Shown: positions 36,201-48,621 of the stretch, piece by piece
Layout: the number at the start of each line of letters is the position of its first letter
How positions within the stretch are numbered: the stretch's first letter is position 1
Assembly (NCBI GenBank): GCA_020831845.1
Contig: JAFIFV010000117.1
Span: 1-64,000, forward strand
Source of the DNA: Ectothiorhodospiraceae bacterium
Lineage (GTDB): Bacteria > Pseudomonadota > Gammaproteobacteria > Nitrococcales > Aquisalimonadaceae
Length of the DNA: 64,000 nt
Direction: 5' to 3'
Notes under the pieces: generated by a model
Seen by the model: only the letters and a program-made list of their open reading frames with translations
Database searches by the model: none
Told to the model about the DNA's origin: nothing
Program-made: the position numbers and the translations under genes

Positions 36201-36794
36201 TCAGGCGCCCCACAAGTCCTGGAGTCGTTCCCGATTCAGCATCAGCCATTGCAAGGCGATGATCGGCATGGCGCTGTTCAGTATGCCGGACTCCAGCATC
36301 TCCGCGGCCTCGTCGAACGACACGACATGGACGCGTATATCCTCGCCCTCGTCGTCCACACCGTGTATGCCTCCCAGGCCTTCGACGCTCGTGCGTGCGC
36401 AGTAGAGTGTCACCCGTTCCGACGCACCGCCGGGGCTGACCAGGAAATCGCAGATATGCTCCATCTCCTGCAACTGCGCTCCCGCCTCCTCCAGCGCCTC
36501 CTTGCGGGCCACCGCTTCGGACGTGGCACCCGGTTCCTGGATACCCGCCACGATTTCGAACAGCCAGGGGCCGCTTGGGTGTTCCAGCGCGCCGACCCGG
36601 AACTGCTCCACCAGTACCACCGCATCCCGCTCCGCATCGTAGAGCAGCACACCGACTGAATGGCCGCGGTCGAACAGCTCCCGGGTGAGCGTCTCGCTGA
36701 CCCCGCCCGCGAACAGCGCGTGCCGGAGCTTGTAGCGATGGAGCCTGAAGAACCCGTTGTGGACCGTTTCTTTTTCCAGTACATCGACCTGCAT
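36201..36794 (-). CDS. nudF: Nudix hydrolase, ADP-ribose pyrophosphatase type, variant box
   Basis: A 197-residue Nudix hydrolase most like NudF, which splits ADP-ribose. The Nudix box GIQEPGATSEAVARKEALEEAG departs from G-x5-E-x7-REUxEE-x-G at two places: the first Glu is Ala and the Arg is Lys, while the metal-binding EE pair is kept. The start at 36794 has AAGGTGG upstream. Activity may be altered or the call may be a relative with another substrate. The 163-bp gap upstream (36795-36957) shows nothing clear. Confidence 0.85.
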   Translation of the reverse strand: MQVDVLEKETVHNGFFRLHRYKLRHALFAGGVSETLTRELFDRGHSVGVLLYDAERDAVVLVEQFRVGALEHPSGPWLFEIVAGIQEPGATSEAVARKEALEEAGAQLQEMEHICDFLVSPGGASERVTLYCARTSVEGLGGIHGVDDEGEDIRVHVVSFDEAAEMLESGILNSAMPIIALQWLMLNRERLQDLWGA

Positions 36795-36957
36795 GGCGAT
36801 ACCACCTTCCATTAGCAAGTGTCCCGGTCGCGCCGGGGGCCTGGCTGCCTGAACTCCTGAGAATCAGTATGCCGTCCGGCAACTAACGTAACGTTCTTCG
36901 CCCGGCGTCGCGAAATACCCGAACGCAAGGCCAGCGCAGGGATCAATCAGCGCTTCC

Positions 36958-38283
36958 CTAGCCTTCCTTCTCGAACAGAGCGATGCTCTCCACATGCGCG
37001 GTGTGCGGAAACATGTCCATCACGCCGGCGCTTGTCAGCCGGTAACCGTACTGGTGGACCAGTTCGCCGGCGTCGCGCGCCAGTGTGGACGGGTTACAGG
37101 AGACATATAGCAGGCGACACGCGCCGAAACCGGCAACACGGGGCAACACTTCCAAGGCGCCGGAGCGCGGGGGATCCAGGAGCACCTTGTCAAACTGCAC
37201 CTGCGCCCAGCCCAGATGGTCCACCGGCTCGGCCAGGTTTGCCACGTGGAACTCCGTGTTGCCGATCCCGTTACGCTCCGCATTGTCGCGCGCACGCTCG
37301 ACCAGCCCGGCCTCGCCTTCGACTCCCACCACCCGGGCTGCCCGCCGGGCCAGCGGCAAAGAAAAATTCCCCAGCCCGCAGAACAGATCCAGCACCCGGT
37401 CGTCGGGACCCGGCTGCAGCATGCCCAGCGCGCGGTCAACCATGGCGATGTTCAATTCTGCATTGACCTGGGTGAAATCCGTCGGGCGGAAATGCAGTGT
37501 CTCGCCGGCCACCGAGTACATCAGAGGCTCCACATGCTCCGAGACCGGCGCCACCGTCTGCTCGTTTCCGGGCTGCTGGTAGATGAACATGTCATGCTGT
37601 GTGCCGAAACCCCGCAGGCGCTCAAGATCCTGTTCGGTGAAGGTTTCCAGATTCCGGAAGACCAGGGCCACCCCGTTGTCCCCGATGGCGACTTCGATCT
37701 GGGGCACGCGATCGGGTCTGCTCAGCCCGCCGATCAGCTCCGACAGCGCCTCCAGGCGCCGTCCTACACGCTCGTCCAGCACCTCGCAGCTACCCATGTC
37801 TGCCACATAGGGGCTGTGCTTCTCGCGAAACCCGACCAGCACCCTGCCCTTTCTGGGGACATGCTTCACCGCCAGCCGCGCCTTGCGGCGGTAGCCCCAA
37901 TGTGCCGCCTGCAGCGGCGGCAGCACCTCCGTTGGCGTCACACGCCCGACGTGGTCCAGCAGTTCCAGCAGCACTTCCTGCTTCAGGGCGATCTGCCGCT
38001 CCGGCCCCATGTGCTGCAGACTGCATCCGCCGCAGACCCCGAAATGCGGGCAACGGGGCTCGATTCGTTCGGAGGAGGCCTGTTCCACCTCCAGCACCCT
38101 GGCTTCGTCGTAGCGTCGGTGCATGCGCGTGTACTGGCACAGCACCCGCTCACCCGGCAGTGCACCGTGCACGAAGACCGTCTTGCCTTCCACCTGGGCG
38201 ATGCCCCTGCCTTCGTGACTGAGGGCGGTAATATCCAGGCGAACCGGTTCGCGGGGAATTCTGGGCTTGCGGCGACGGCCCAT
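36958..38283 (-). CDS. rlmD: 23S rRNA (uracil-1939-C5) methyltransferase RlmD
   Basis: Methylates U1939 of 23S rRNA with SAM. The 441 residues start with a TRAM domain (RLDITALSHEGRGIAQVEGKTVFVHGALPGE), followed by the iron-sulfur cysteines in CPHFGVCGGCSLQHM, the methyltransferase motif VLDLFCGLGNFSLPLA, and the catalytic cysteine region VSCNPSTLARD. The ATG at 38283 (AGGAG upstream) is preferred to an in-frame TTG two codons earlier. It lies 2 bp after the exonuclease gene. Confidence 0.93.
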   Translation of the reverse strand: MGRRRKPRIPREPVRLDITALSHEGRGIAQVEGKTVFVHGALPGERVLCQYTRMHRRYDEARVLEVEQASSERIEPRCPHFGVCGGCSLQHMGPERQIALKQEVLLELLDHVGRVTPTEVLPPLQAAHWGYRRKARLAVKHVPRKGRVLVGFREKHSPYVADMGSCEVLDERVGRRLEALSELIGGLSRPDRVPQIEVAIGDNGVALVFRNLETFTEQDLERLRGFGTQHDMFIYQQPGNEQTVAPVSEHVEPLMYSVAGETLHFRPTDFTQVNAELNIAMVDRALGMLQPGPDDRVLDLFCGLGNFSLPLARRAARVVGVEGEAGLVERARDNAERNGIGNTEFHVANLAEPVDHLGWAQVQFDKVLLDPPRSGALEVLPRVAGFGACRLLYVSCNPSTLARDAGELVHQYGYRLTSAGVMDMFPHTAHVESIALFEKEG

Positions 38284-38285
38284 GC

Positions 38286-39104
38286 TCAAGACTCCTGATC
38301 GGGTTCAGCGGTAGCCTGTTCCAGAGGACCCACAGGCCATGCATCGAGAAACTGCTGCAAGTGCGCGCGACCGTCAGCTGCCAACGTCTCTCTGACCAGT
38401 CCGCACTCCCTGGCGTAGTCTCCGCCGGAAAGGTGTCCGCGCAACAACTGGAAGCGCAGGAACACCAGATAGGTATTCAACACATCGGTTTCGCAGTAGT
38501 CGCGCACGGCGGCAAAATCACCCTGCTGGATGGCGTCCCACACCTTGCCGCCGCTCATCCCCATCTTGCCGGGAAACCCGCACAAGGCGGCGATCTCGTC
38601 CAGCGGCGCGTTGGCGCGTGCCTGGTACCCGGCCAGCACGTCCATCAGATCCGTATGGCGTTCGTGGAATCGGTTCAGGTAGTTGTTCCAGCGAAAGCTC
38701 TGCTCGGTGGCGCCGGTTTCCCAGTACCGGGGTGCCGGAACACCGTGGAGCATGGCCCGGTAATGGATGACGGGCAGGTCGAACCCGCCGCCGTTCCAGG
38801 ACACCAGGGTGGGCGTGAAGCGCTCTATCCCCTCGAAGAAGCGACGCAGAATCTCCGCCTCGTCATCTCCACCGTCTCCCAGCGACCAGACCTTGAAGCG
38901 GTCGCCACTGCGCATGGCAATGGAAATGACTGCAATGCGATGCAGGTGCAGCCGAAGGAAATCGGAGCCGCCGGTGGCCTGCCGGCGCTGGGCCAGCATG
39001 GCGTCCGCGACCGCCTCGTCCGTCAGCGAATCCGGCAGCTCCAGCAAACGCCGCCCCCCCGAGACGTCCGGCACGGTCTCGATGTCGAACACGAAAACAT
39101 TCAT
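38286..39104 (-). CDS. Predicted 3'-5' exonuclease, PolB-like DnaQ superfamily
   Basis: A 272-residue protein with the exonuclease core of the DnaQ fold. Motif I is FVFDIETVPD with the Asp-x-Glu metal ligands, motif II is LVSWNGGGFDLPVI, and motif III is RDYCETDVLNTYLVFLRF. This is the stand-alone PolB-like exonuclease family; its target is not known. The ATG at 39104 is used; it starts 6 bp after the cysM stop, and rlmD follows 2 bp after its own stop, so the three genes form one unit. Confidence 0.88.
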   Translation of the reverse strand: MNVFVFDIETVPDVSGGRRLLELPDSLTDEAVADAMLAQRRQATGGSDFLRLHLHRIAVISIAMRSGDRFKVWSLGDGGDDEAEILRRFFEGIERFTPTLVSWNGGGFDLPVIHYRAMLHGVPAPRYWETGATEQSFRWNNYLNRFHERHTDLMDVLAGYQARANAPLDEIAALCGFPGKMGMSGGKVWDAIQQGDFAAVRDYCETDVLNTYLVFLRFQLLRGHLSGGDYARECGLVRETLAADGRAHLQQFLDAWPVGPLEQATAEPDQES

Positions 39105-39110
39105 CGGCAA

Positions 39111-40001
39111 TCAGTCCGGAAACACGCCGCTGGAGAGATAGCGGTCGCCGCGGTCGCAGACAATTGTCACGATGGTCGCGTTCTCCACTTCGTCGGACAG
39201 GCGCAACGCCGCCGCCAGCGTACCCCCGGAGGAGACACCGGCCATGATCCCTTCCCGGGCAGCCAGACGGCGGGTCATCTCCTCGGCATCTTCCTGGGAG
39301 ACGTCGATGATGCGGTCCACGCGCTGTGGTTCGTAGATTTTCGGCAGATAGGCCTCGGGCCAGCGGCGAATGCCCGGAATCTGCGAACCTTCCTGCGGTT
39401 GCACGCCGACGATCCGGATCTCCTCGCTCTGCTCCTTGAGGAAGCGGGAGGTGCCCATGATGGTGCCAGTGGTCCCCATGGAAGAAACAAAATGGGTAAT
39501 CGCCCCCCGCGTATCCCGCCAGATCTCCGGGCCGGTGCCTTCATAGTGGGCGAGCCAGTTATCCGGGTTGGCAAACTGGTCCAGCACACGCCCCTTGCCC
39601 TCGGACTGCATTCGCAAAGCCAGATCCCGGGCTTCCTCCATGCCACCTGACTGGGGCACCAGTATGAGTTCCGCCCCATAAGCCCGCATGGAGGCACGCC
39701 GTTCAGCAGTCATGTTCTCGGGCATGATCAGCACCATGCGGTATCCCCGGATCGCCGCCGCCATGGCCAGCGCGATGCCGGTGTTTCCGCTGGTGGCCTC
39801 GATCAGGGTATCCCCCGGCCGGATCTCCCCTCGCTCCTCGGCGCGCCGTATCATGCTCATGGCGGGACGGTCCTTGACCGACCCGGCGGGATTGTTGCCT
39901 TCGAGCTTCAGGAGAATGGTGTTGCTGGTGTTTCCGGCAAGGCGCTGCAGTCTCACCAGCGGGGTGTTGCCGACAAAATCCTCGACAGTGGGGTAGCTCA
40001 T
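39111..40001 (-). CDS. cysM: Cysteine synthase B
   Basis: A PLP enzyme that makes cysteine from O-acetylserine and sulfide or thiosulfate. The 296 residues hold the PLP lysine in GSVKDRPA, the SGNTG phosphate loop (EATSGNTGIALA) and the C-terminal GVSSGGTLAAALRL. The short length and the wording LVRLQRLAG and IRRWPEAYLPKIYEPQRVD indicate CysM rather than CysK. It heads the cysM-exonuclease-rlmD unit and is divergent from gacS. Confidence 0.93.
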   Translation of the reverse strand: MSYPTVEDFVGNTPLVRLQRLAGNTSNTILLKLEGNNPAGSVKDRPAMSMIRRAEERGEIRPGDTLIEATSGNTGIALAMAAAIRGYRMVLIMPENMTAERRASMRAYGAELILVPQSGGMEEARDLALRMQSEGKGRVLDQFANPDNWLAHYEGTGPEIWRDTRGAITHFVSSMGTTGTIMGTSRFLKEQSEEIRIVGVQPQEGSQIPGIRRWPEAYLPKIYEPQRVDRIIDVSQEDAEEMTRRLAAREGIMAGVSSGGTLAAALRLSDEVENATIVTIVCDRGDRYLSSGVFPD

Positions 40002-40135
40002 GCGATGTGATTGCCTTGTTGGAGCTCAGGATGAGGGCATTGTCTCAGGAAAGCTGGTACCGTTGAAGCATGCGCCGTTGCGCATCGACGCACGACCGGC
40101 GGCTCCACGAGATTCGTAGAAGGAAGGTTCGCTCC

Positions 40136-42892
<2,757 letters not shown>

Positions 42893-42916
42893 ATCCGTGC
42901 TCCGCTGGCAACCGGC

Positions 42917-44644
42917 TCAGGCGACCGCTGCCTGCTCGCGCACCATGACGCGATTCCGTCCGGCTCGTTTCGCCATATACAGGGCGCCATCGGCCATGGC
43001 GATCAGGGACTGCAGGGAACCATCGTGGCCGGATGTCAGCGGAAGAACCTGCACAAGCCCGGCGCTGAGGGTGTGCCTGATACGCCTGCCCCCGGTACTG
43101 GTGGGTATGCGGCTGAATTCCCGGCGGATACGTTCAGCGACCTCCTGGGCGTCGGACACTGACGGTGCCTGGAACAGCATGGCGAATTCCTCTCCACCGT
43201 AGCGGACGCAGGTATCGTTCGCGCGGCACTGTCGAACAAGCAGGGCCGCAACATTCAGCAACACCGCGTCCCCTGCCTCATGACCATAGGTGTCGTTGAT
43301 TTCCTTGAAGTGATCCAGGTCGATCATCAGCATGAAAGCCGGCATTTCGCTCCGGGTACCGGTATCACTGAGCGCATTGAATGCCTCCGAAAGCTGCCGC
43401 CGGTTGCCCAGCCCGGTCAACGGGTCCTGATTTGCCATCCGCAACGCACTGCGGCGATCCCTCTCCCACCCCACCAGCCGCTCGCCCAGCGCCACCACCA
43501 GCAGGAATGCCTCCACCAGGCTGCCGACCTGCGCGTAGACCAGGGGCTGCATGCCCCAGGGCAGCAAGCTGGTGCTGGCACTGAGTACCGCGACCACGAG
43601 CCCGCCGGCGTAGGCCAACCATGCGGCGACATACCACCGCGCATAGCGCAGCCCGTCACGATAGGCCTGGACACCAAGCAGGGGCAGCAACAGCAACACC
43701 GACAGGGCGCCGTAGGCCAAGTAAAGCACGGGCTCGTAGACGCCCATGAACCGGATCAGGATGCCCGTCGCCATAACGAGTTGCAGCACCAGGATCACGC
43801 GATCCACCGAAGGCAACCGCTGCCGGGTCTTCAGAAAACCGCGGGAGAACTGTAGCGCGCTAATGGCAAACAGCAGGAAAACGATGTGGAAACCTTCGTT
43901 GTGCCAGAACACGGACGCAGGCCAGAGGTACTGGTAGGCATAGCCATTCATCAACGCCCACAGTACCCCGGTCAACAGCAGGAAGACCCCGTAGTGGACA
44001 TAGACCTTGTCCCGCAGCAGCGCGGCGCACAGCAAGGTAACCGCAAGCAGTGTCAGCAGGATGCCGAAGTAGGCCCCGTGCACCAGGTTCTGGCGCTGGA
44101 CGCTGCTGTGGAACCGTTCCAGATCCCACAGGTGGACGTTCAGGCTGACGGAATCGGGCTTCTGGTTGCGCAGTTCCAGGTAGAGGTCGGTATAGCTGCC
44201 TGCCGGCGTGCTGTGCCGGAATGCCAGCTTGCGATAATCCTCGGCGCGAGAATGAAACGGCAGGCGGTCACTAAGGGCACGCGTCCGGAATATGCCACCG
44301 GCATCCGCGTAATGGACGACGAAGTCGTCCAGGTAACTGGTTTCGTGATGAATGAGCCAGTGCCGGGGCCGATCCGAGCGTACGTTGTCCAGCCGCACCC
44401 TGATCCAGTATGTCTCTCCACTGATGCCGCGATTGACATCTGAAGCCGTCAGGGGAGCAAATCGTCGCTCTCTCGCATCGTCCAGCGTCAGTTGAGCGTC
44501 GGTCTGCAGGAACCCGGCAGGGGCGCGCAGCAGTTGATGGTCGAGGTCCGCGATATCCACGGCCGCCGCGCTCAGCGGCTGCAACGGCGCAAGCAGGAGT
44601 AGCAAGGCCAGGGCAAGCAGGGAAGAGTTGTACTTATGAGGCAA
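42917..44644 (-). CDS. Diguanylate cyclase with 7TM-DISM sensor
   Basis: A 575-residue membrane receptor that makes cyclic di-GMP. A signal peptide (about 1-27) leads into a periplasmic 7TMR-DISM extracellular domain (about 30-175), which in this family often binds carbohydrate-like ligands. Seven membrane helices (about 190-390) and a GGDEF domain follow. The active site is GGEEF (483-487), and RAND five residues before it supplies the inhibitory RxxD site. The only plausible start is a TTG at 44644. The ligand is unknown. The 100-bp gap beyond it shows nothing clear. Confidence 0.9.
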   Translation of the reverse strand: MPHKYNSSLLALALLLLLAPLQPLSAAAVDIADLDHQLLRAPAGFLQTDAQLTLDDARERRFAPLTASDVNRGISGETYWIRVRLDNVRSDRPRHWLIHHETSYLDDFVVHYADAGGIFRTRALSDRLPFHSRAEDYRKLAFRHSTPAGSYTDLYLELRNQKPDSVSLNVHLWDLERFHSSVQRQNLVHGAYFGILLTLLAVTLLCAALLRDKVYVHYGVFLLLTGVLWALMNGYAYQYLWPASVFWHNEGFHIVFLLFAISALQFSRGFLKTRQRLPSVDRVILVLQLVMATGILIRFMGVYEPVLYLAYGALSVLLLLPLLGVQAYRDGLRYARWYVAAWLAYAGGLVVAVLSASTSLLPWGMQPLVYAQVGSLVEAFLLVVALGERLVGWERDRRSALRMANQDPLTGLGNRRQLSEAFNALSDTGTRSEMPAFMLMIDLDHFKEINDTYGHEAGDAVLLNVAALLVRQCRANDTCVRYGGEEFAMLFQAPSVSDAQEVAERIRREFSRIPTSTGGRRIRHTLSAGLVQVLPLTSGHDGSLQSLIAMADGALYMAKRAGRNRVMVREQAAVA

Positions 44645-44744
44645 GCGCCGACCCGGAGATTAATGGAAACCCGGGACAGCTTACTGCTCCGGCTCGCCGG
44701 AAGCTGCCAATACGGTCACAACAGCCTCCAACCGTTATCGGGCT

Positions 44745-45122
44745 TCACCCCTCCACCACCGCAAAGGCCAGGGCGTGGTCACCTTCGTCGGACAGGCTGA
44801 TCAGGCATCGACTCCATCCCTGCCGTCGCATCCAGGTGCTGAGCCGCGGACTGGTTTCCAGCAAGGGACGCCCCAGGGCGTCATGGCCGATTTCAAGATC
44901 ATGAAAGGAAACCGTCGCACCGATACCGGTCCCCAGCGCCTTGGCCGCCGCCTCCTTGGCGGCAAAGCGCTTGGCGAGAAAGGCCACGCGGTCGGTACGC
45001 GCCCTCCACGTGGCCAACTCGCGCTCCGTCAGCACCCGCCGCGCAAAGCGCTCGCCGTGTCGCTCCAGCACCTCCGCAATACGCGGCATCAACACCAGAT
45101 CGGTACCAATCCCTCCGATCAC
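44745..45122 (-). CDS. acpS: Holo-[acyl-carrier-protein] synthase
   Basis: Transfers phosphopantetheine from CoA to acyl carrier protein. The 125 residues hold the metal-binding motif IGTDLV near the N terminus and the second motif [18 protein letters not shown] start overlaps the pdxJ stop by 4 bp. It is the last gene of the conserved rnc-era-recO-pdxJ-acpS series. Confidence 0.95.
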   Translation of the reverse strand: MIGGIGTDLVLMPRIAEVLERHGERFARRVLTERELATWRARTDRVAFLAKRFAAKEAAAKALGTGIGATVSFHDLEIGHDALGRPLLETSPRLSTWMRRQGWSRCLISLSDEGDHALAFAVVEG

Positions 45123-45865
45123 CCTGCCGCCTCGCGGATCAAACGTTTCATCTCTCGCACGGCCTGCGCCAGACCCCTGAACACGGAGCGCGCGACGATA
45201 GCGTGGCCGATGTTCAGTTCATGGATGCCCGGCAACGCCGCCACCGGCTGTACGTTGTGGTAGTTCAGCCCGTGGCCGGCGTTGACTCTCAGCCCCAACG
45301 CCTGGCCGGCGGCGACCGCACGCCGGATCCGGTCGAGTTCAGCCGCGGCGGTCGTTTCGTTAGCGGCATCCGCATAGGCACCCGTGTGGATTTCCACATA
45401 CGGGGCTCCTGCAGCGCATGCCGCTTCAAGCTGGCGGCGCTCGGGGTCTATGAACAGTGATACCTGGATGCCGGCGTCACGAAGACGGCTGCAGGCATCC
45501 CTCAAGCGCTCCGCTTGGGCTGCGACGTCCAGCCCGCCTTCTGTGGTGAGTTCCTCCCGGCGTTCCGGTACCAGACAGCAGAAGGCGGGTTTCAGGCGGC
45601 AGGCGATGGAAAGCATCTCGTCGGTGACAGCCATCTCAAGATTCAACCGTGTGCTGACGCTGCCGGCCAGGATCTCCACATCCCGGTCCTGGATATGGCG
45701 TCGGTCTTCCCGGAGATGCACCGTGATGCCGTCGGCCCCCGCCAATTCCGCCTCGAGCGCGGCCTGCACCGGGTCCGGAAAGCGGGTGCCGCGCGCCTGC
45801 CGCAGCGTGGCGACGTGATCGACGTTGACGCCCAGCAATACGCCATGGGCAACTGTTTCCGGCAT
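45119..45865 (-). CDS. pdxJ: Pyridoxine 5'-phosphate synthase
   Basis: Forms pyridoxine 5'-phosphate from 1-deoxyxylulose 5-phosphate and 3-amino-2-oxopropyl phosphate. The 248 residues form a TIM barrel with [17 protein letters not shown] at the start, [16 protein letters not shown], and [14 protein letters not shown]. An AGGAGGTAACAG ribosome site sits directly before the ATG. It couples to acpS and follows recO by 26 bp. Confidence 0.96.
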   Translation of the reverse strand: MPETVAHGVLLGVNVDHVATLRQARGTRFPDPVQAALEAELAGADGITVHLREDRRHIQDRDVEILAGSVSTRLNLEMAVTDEMLSIACRLKPAFCCLVPERREELTTEGGLDVAAQAERLRDACSRLRDAGIQVSLFIDPERRQLEAACAAGAPYVEIHTGAYADAANETTAAAELDRIRRAVAAGQALGLRVNAGHGLNYHNVQPVAALPGIHELNIGHAIVARSVFRGLAQAVREMKRLIREAAG

Positions 45866-45891
45866 CTGTTACCTCCTGGTGTTGGCAGTGG

Positions 45892-46617
45892 TCATTTGCC
45901 GCGCTTGAGCTGTCGGTAGAGCGCCCTGCTCCTTAGCGGCTGTGGCCCCAGATGTGGCGCCAGTACGGCACGCATCAGCAATTGCGCCTCGCGCAGCAGA
46001 TCCTCGCTGTCCGCCTCCCAGCGTTCCTGCTGCAAGGCCAGCAACGCCGCCCCGCTGAAGGTGCCGCGCCCCGAGCCGGACGACTCCAGGGGCCCGACGC
46101 CAGGCTCGTAGCGGTAGCGGCGCTCAGGGGAGACAGCCACACCGCTGTCACCGGTTTGATCCAACAGCAGACCGTAACCCAGAGACTGCAGCAAGCGTTT
46201 CTCGAAAACCCGTAGGATCGGGGTTTCGTCCGTTTCGCTGGCCAGACCCATCATCGCTTCGGAGTACGCTATGAACAACTCGGTGTTGGTGTCCTGGCGG
46301 CGCAGCAGGCGCAACAGGATCTCATTGACGTAGAACCCACTTGCCAGCCGCTGCCGGCGCAACCGAAGTGCCGGCCCTGCTGCCTCCGCCTGCACCAGCG
46401 TCTGCAGTTCCCCCCTGCCCCGCCAGGTCGCCAGCAAGGGCTGGAACGGCTCCAGCAAGCCGCGCCACCTGGAACGTGCGGCCCGGGCTCCCCTTGCAAC
46501 GACGCCCACACGCCCGTGGCGCGCCGTGAACAGCTCAACGATAAGACTGGTATCCCGGTAGCCGCGCCGATGCAGCACGTAAGCGGCCTCCAGCTCATCC
46601 GGCGCTTCCGCTGTCAC
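45892..46617 (-). CDS. recO: DNA repair protein RecO
   Basis: Helps load RecA on gapped DNA in the RecFOR pathway. The 241 residues start with the OB-fold wording AYVLHRRGYRDTSLIVELFTARHGRVGVVARGARA and continue into the helical C-terminal domain. There is no zinc cysteine cluster, as is usual for the gammaproteobacterial form. A GTG at 46617 is the start. It follows era by 21 bp. Confidence 0.92.
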   Translation of the reverse strand: MTAEAPDELEAAYVLHRRGYRDTSLIVELFTARHGRVGVVARGARAARSRWRGLLEPFQPLLATWRGRGELQTLVQAEAAGPALRLRRQRLASGFYVNEILLRLLRRQDTNTELFIAYSEAMMGLASETDETPILRVFEKRLLQSLGYGLLLDQTGDSGVAVSPERRYRYEPGVGPLESSGSGRGTFSGAALLALQQERWEADSEDLLREAQLLMRAVLAPHLGPQPLRSRALYRQLKRGK

Positions 46618-46638
46618 GAGCAGGGCTCCCGGGTCGTG

Positions 46639-47550
46639 TCAGCCTTCCTCGAAACCCAGGCTGCGCAGAGCGCGTTCGTCATCGGACCAACCTTCGCGGA
46701 CCTTTACCCAGAGCTCAAGATAGACCTTGCGCCCCAGCAACTGCTCGATCTGGTGCCGTGCGCGTTGCCCGATTTCCTTCAGTTGCCGTCCACCCTTGCC
46801 AATGACGATCGCCTTCTGACCATCGCGTTCGACCAGAATCGCAGCGTGGATATGGGCGACACCCCGTTCATTGCGAAAGCGCTCGATCTCCACCGTGGCG
46901 GAGTACGGCACCTCCTGGCCCAGTTGCCGCATCAACTGCTCCCGCACAAGCTCCGCCACCAGGAATCGCTCGCTGCGGTCGGTGACCTGGTCTTCCGGGT
47001 ACAGGAAGACATCGCTCCGTGGCAGTCGGCGCGCGATCTCCGGCTCCAGCGGATCCACATTGACGCCGCGGGAAGCGGCCATGGGAATAATGGCCTCGAA
47101 CGGATGGCGCTGGGAGAGTTCCTGGAGGTACGGCAATACCGCGTCCCTGTCTTTCAGCAGGTCCACCTTGTTGACCGCGGCGATCACGGGCAAACCGGAC
47201 GCCTTGATGCGTTCCAGCACCAGCGCGTCGTCGTCAGTCCATTTCAGCGCCTCGACCACGAAGACAACGAGATCCACGCCCTGAATGGCCGCCACCGCGT
47301 TGCGGTTCAGCATACGATTGAGTTGACGCGCTTCCCGCCCGTGGATGCCTGGGGTGTCCACGTAAACCACCTGGTAGTCGTCCCGGGTACTGATACCCAC
47401 GATACGGTTGCGGGTGGTCTGCGGCTTCCGGGAGACGATGCTGATCTTCATGCCGAGCAGGCGATTGAGTAACGTGGACTTTCCCACATTGGGACGTCCG
47501 GCGATGGCCACGAAGCCGCAGCGCAGCGGCGCCTGTTCCTGCTCAGTCAT
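46639..47550 (-). CDS. era: GTPase Era
   Basis: A ribosome-assembly GTPase that binds the 3' end of 16S rRNA. The 303 residues show G1 in GRPNVGKSTLLN, G3 in VDTPGIH, G4 in NKVDLL, and a C-terminal KH domain with VIGKGGRQLKEIG. The start at 47550 overlaps the rnc stop by 8 bp; longer reading only covers rnc in another frame. Confidence 0.96.
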   Translation of the reverse strand: MTEQEQAPLRCGFVAIAGRPNVGKSTLLNRLLGMKISIVSRKPQTTRNRIVGISTRDDYQVVYVDTPGIHGREARQLNRMLNRNAVAAIQGVDLVVFVVEALKWTDDDALVLERIKASGLPVIAAVNKVDLLKDRDAVLPYLQELSQRHPFEAIIPMAASRGVNVDPLEPEIARRLPRSDVFLYPEDQVTDRSERFLVAELVREQLMRQLGQEVPYSATVEIERFRNERGVAHIHAAILVERDGQKAIVIGKGGRQLKEIGQRARHQIEQLLGRKVYLELWVKVREGWSDDERALRSLGFEEG

Positions 47551-48250
47551 GCGATTCCGTTTCCTCGGTCTGTGTCTTGCCGGTGAGCTTCTCCAGCATG
47601 GCCTTGGCCGCGATCTGCTCGGCACGTCGGCGGCTTCCAGCCGTGCCTGAGGTCATCTCGCCCAGTTCCTCGATCTGGCACTTCACGCTGAAACTCTGAT
47701 TATGCGCCTTTCCCGTCACCTGAACGACCTCGTAGCTGGGTAGCCCCCGTTTGGTGGACTGCAGGTACTCCTGCAGACGGGTCTTCGGATCCTTGAGGGC
47801 GCTGGCTTCGGGCAGGTGTTCCAGCCGTTGGCTGTAGAGACGCAGGATCAGGGCCCGGCATTGCTCGTAGCCCCCGTCCAGGTAGACCGCACCGAGGATG
47901 CTCTCGACGGCGTCGGAAAGGATGGAATCGCGGCGGCGGCCGCCGCTTTTCAATTCACCGCTGCCCAGACGGAGCCACTGCCCGAGCTGGAGCTGGCGGG
48001 CGATCTCCGCCAGCGATTCCTTGTTGACCAGGCTGGCGCGCAGGCGACTTAACGCGCCCTCTGAATCCTGGGGACGCAGTCGAAACAGTTCGGAAGCAAT
48101 GACGAAGTTCAGGATGCTGTCACCCAGGAACTCCAGCCGTTCGTTGTTCCGCTCGCTGACACTTCGGTGAGTCAGTGCCTCCTCCAGCAGCTCCGGGCGG
48201 GAGAAGCGATAGCCCAGCGCCTCAATCAGCGCCTGCGGCTCGGAGTTCAC
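47543..48250 (-). CDS. rnc: Ribonuclease III
   Basis: Cuts double-stranded RNA in rRNA and mRNA processing. The 235 residues include the catalytic signature NERLEFLGDSILNFV, the second acidic site DAVESILGAVYLDGG, and a C-terminal double-stranded RNA-binding domain (about 158-228). It overlaps both era (8 bp) and the upstream DUF4845 gene (4 bp), giving a tightly packed operon. Confidence 0.96.
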   Translation of the reverse strand: MNSEPQALIEALGYRFSRPELLEEALTHRSVSERNNERLEFLGDSILNFVIASELFRLRPQDSEGALSRLRASLVNKESLAEIARQLQLGQWLRLGSGELKSGGRRRDSILSDAVESILGAVYLDGGYEQCRALILRLYSQRLEHLPEASALKDPKTRLQEYLQSTKRGLPSYEVVQVTGKAHNQSFSVKCQIEELGEMTSGTAGSRRRAEQIAAKAMLEKLTGKTQTEETESHD

Positions 48251-48621
48251 TGGGGTACCACCGCCTCTTTGCGGAACTTGGCCACCGCATCCAGGTTGCC
48301 GATCATGTGAACACGCGCTTCGTACTCGATGACCACTTCCAAACCGCCCCTGGTCTCCGAGAATTCGATGTCCGACCTGCCGACACGGTCGATGGCGTTC
48401 ACATTCAGGCGCCGGGTAATGGCCTCGCGGACCGAATTGCGGTTGGCACCCTGCATCTCCGGGTCATTCGCAACGCTGTTCAGAATACTGCCGACCTCCA
48501 TGGACTCCAGGTATAGCGGGACCAGGCGCATGCCGATCACGGCCCCGGTCAGTAGTACCACCACCAGAACCAGCACTCCGATGGCTGATGCCCCTTCCTG
48601 TCTGCGGCTATTGTATGCGTT
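48247..48621 (-). CDS. DUF4845 membrane protein
   Basis: A small protein with one N-terminal membrane helix (IGVLVLVVVLLTGAVIGMRLVPLYLE) and a periplasmic domain of about 90 residues, of the DUF4845 family regularly found between lepB and rnc. Function unknown. Two starts compete: GTG at 48621 (124 residues, GGAGCAG upstream, family-like RRQEGASAIG N terminus), chosen here, and ATG at 48660 (137 residues), which lies deeper inside lepB. Confidence 0.78.
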   Translation of the reverse strand, partial: NAYNSRRQEGASAIGVLVLVVVLLTGAVIGMRLVPLYLESMEVGSILNSVANDPEMQGANRNSVREAITRRLNVNAIDRVGRSDIEFSETRGGLEVVIEYEARVHMIGNLDAVAKFRKEAVVPQ

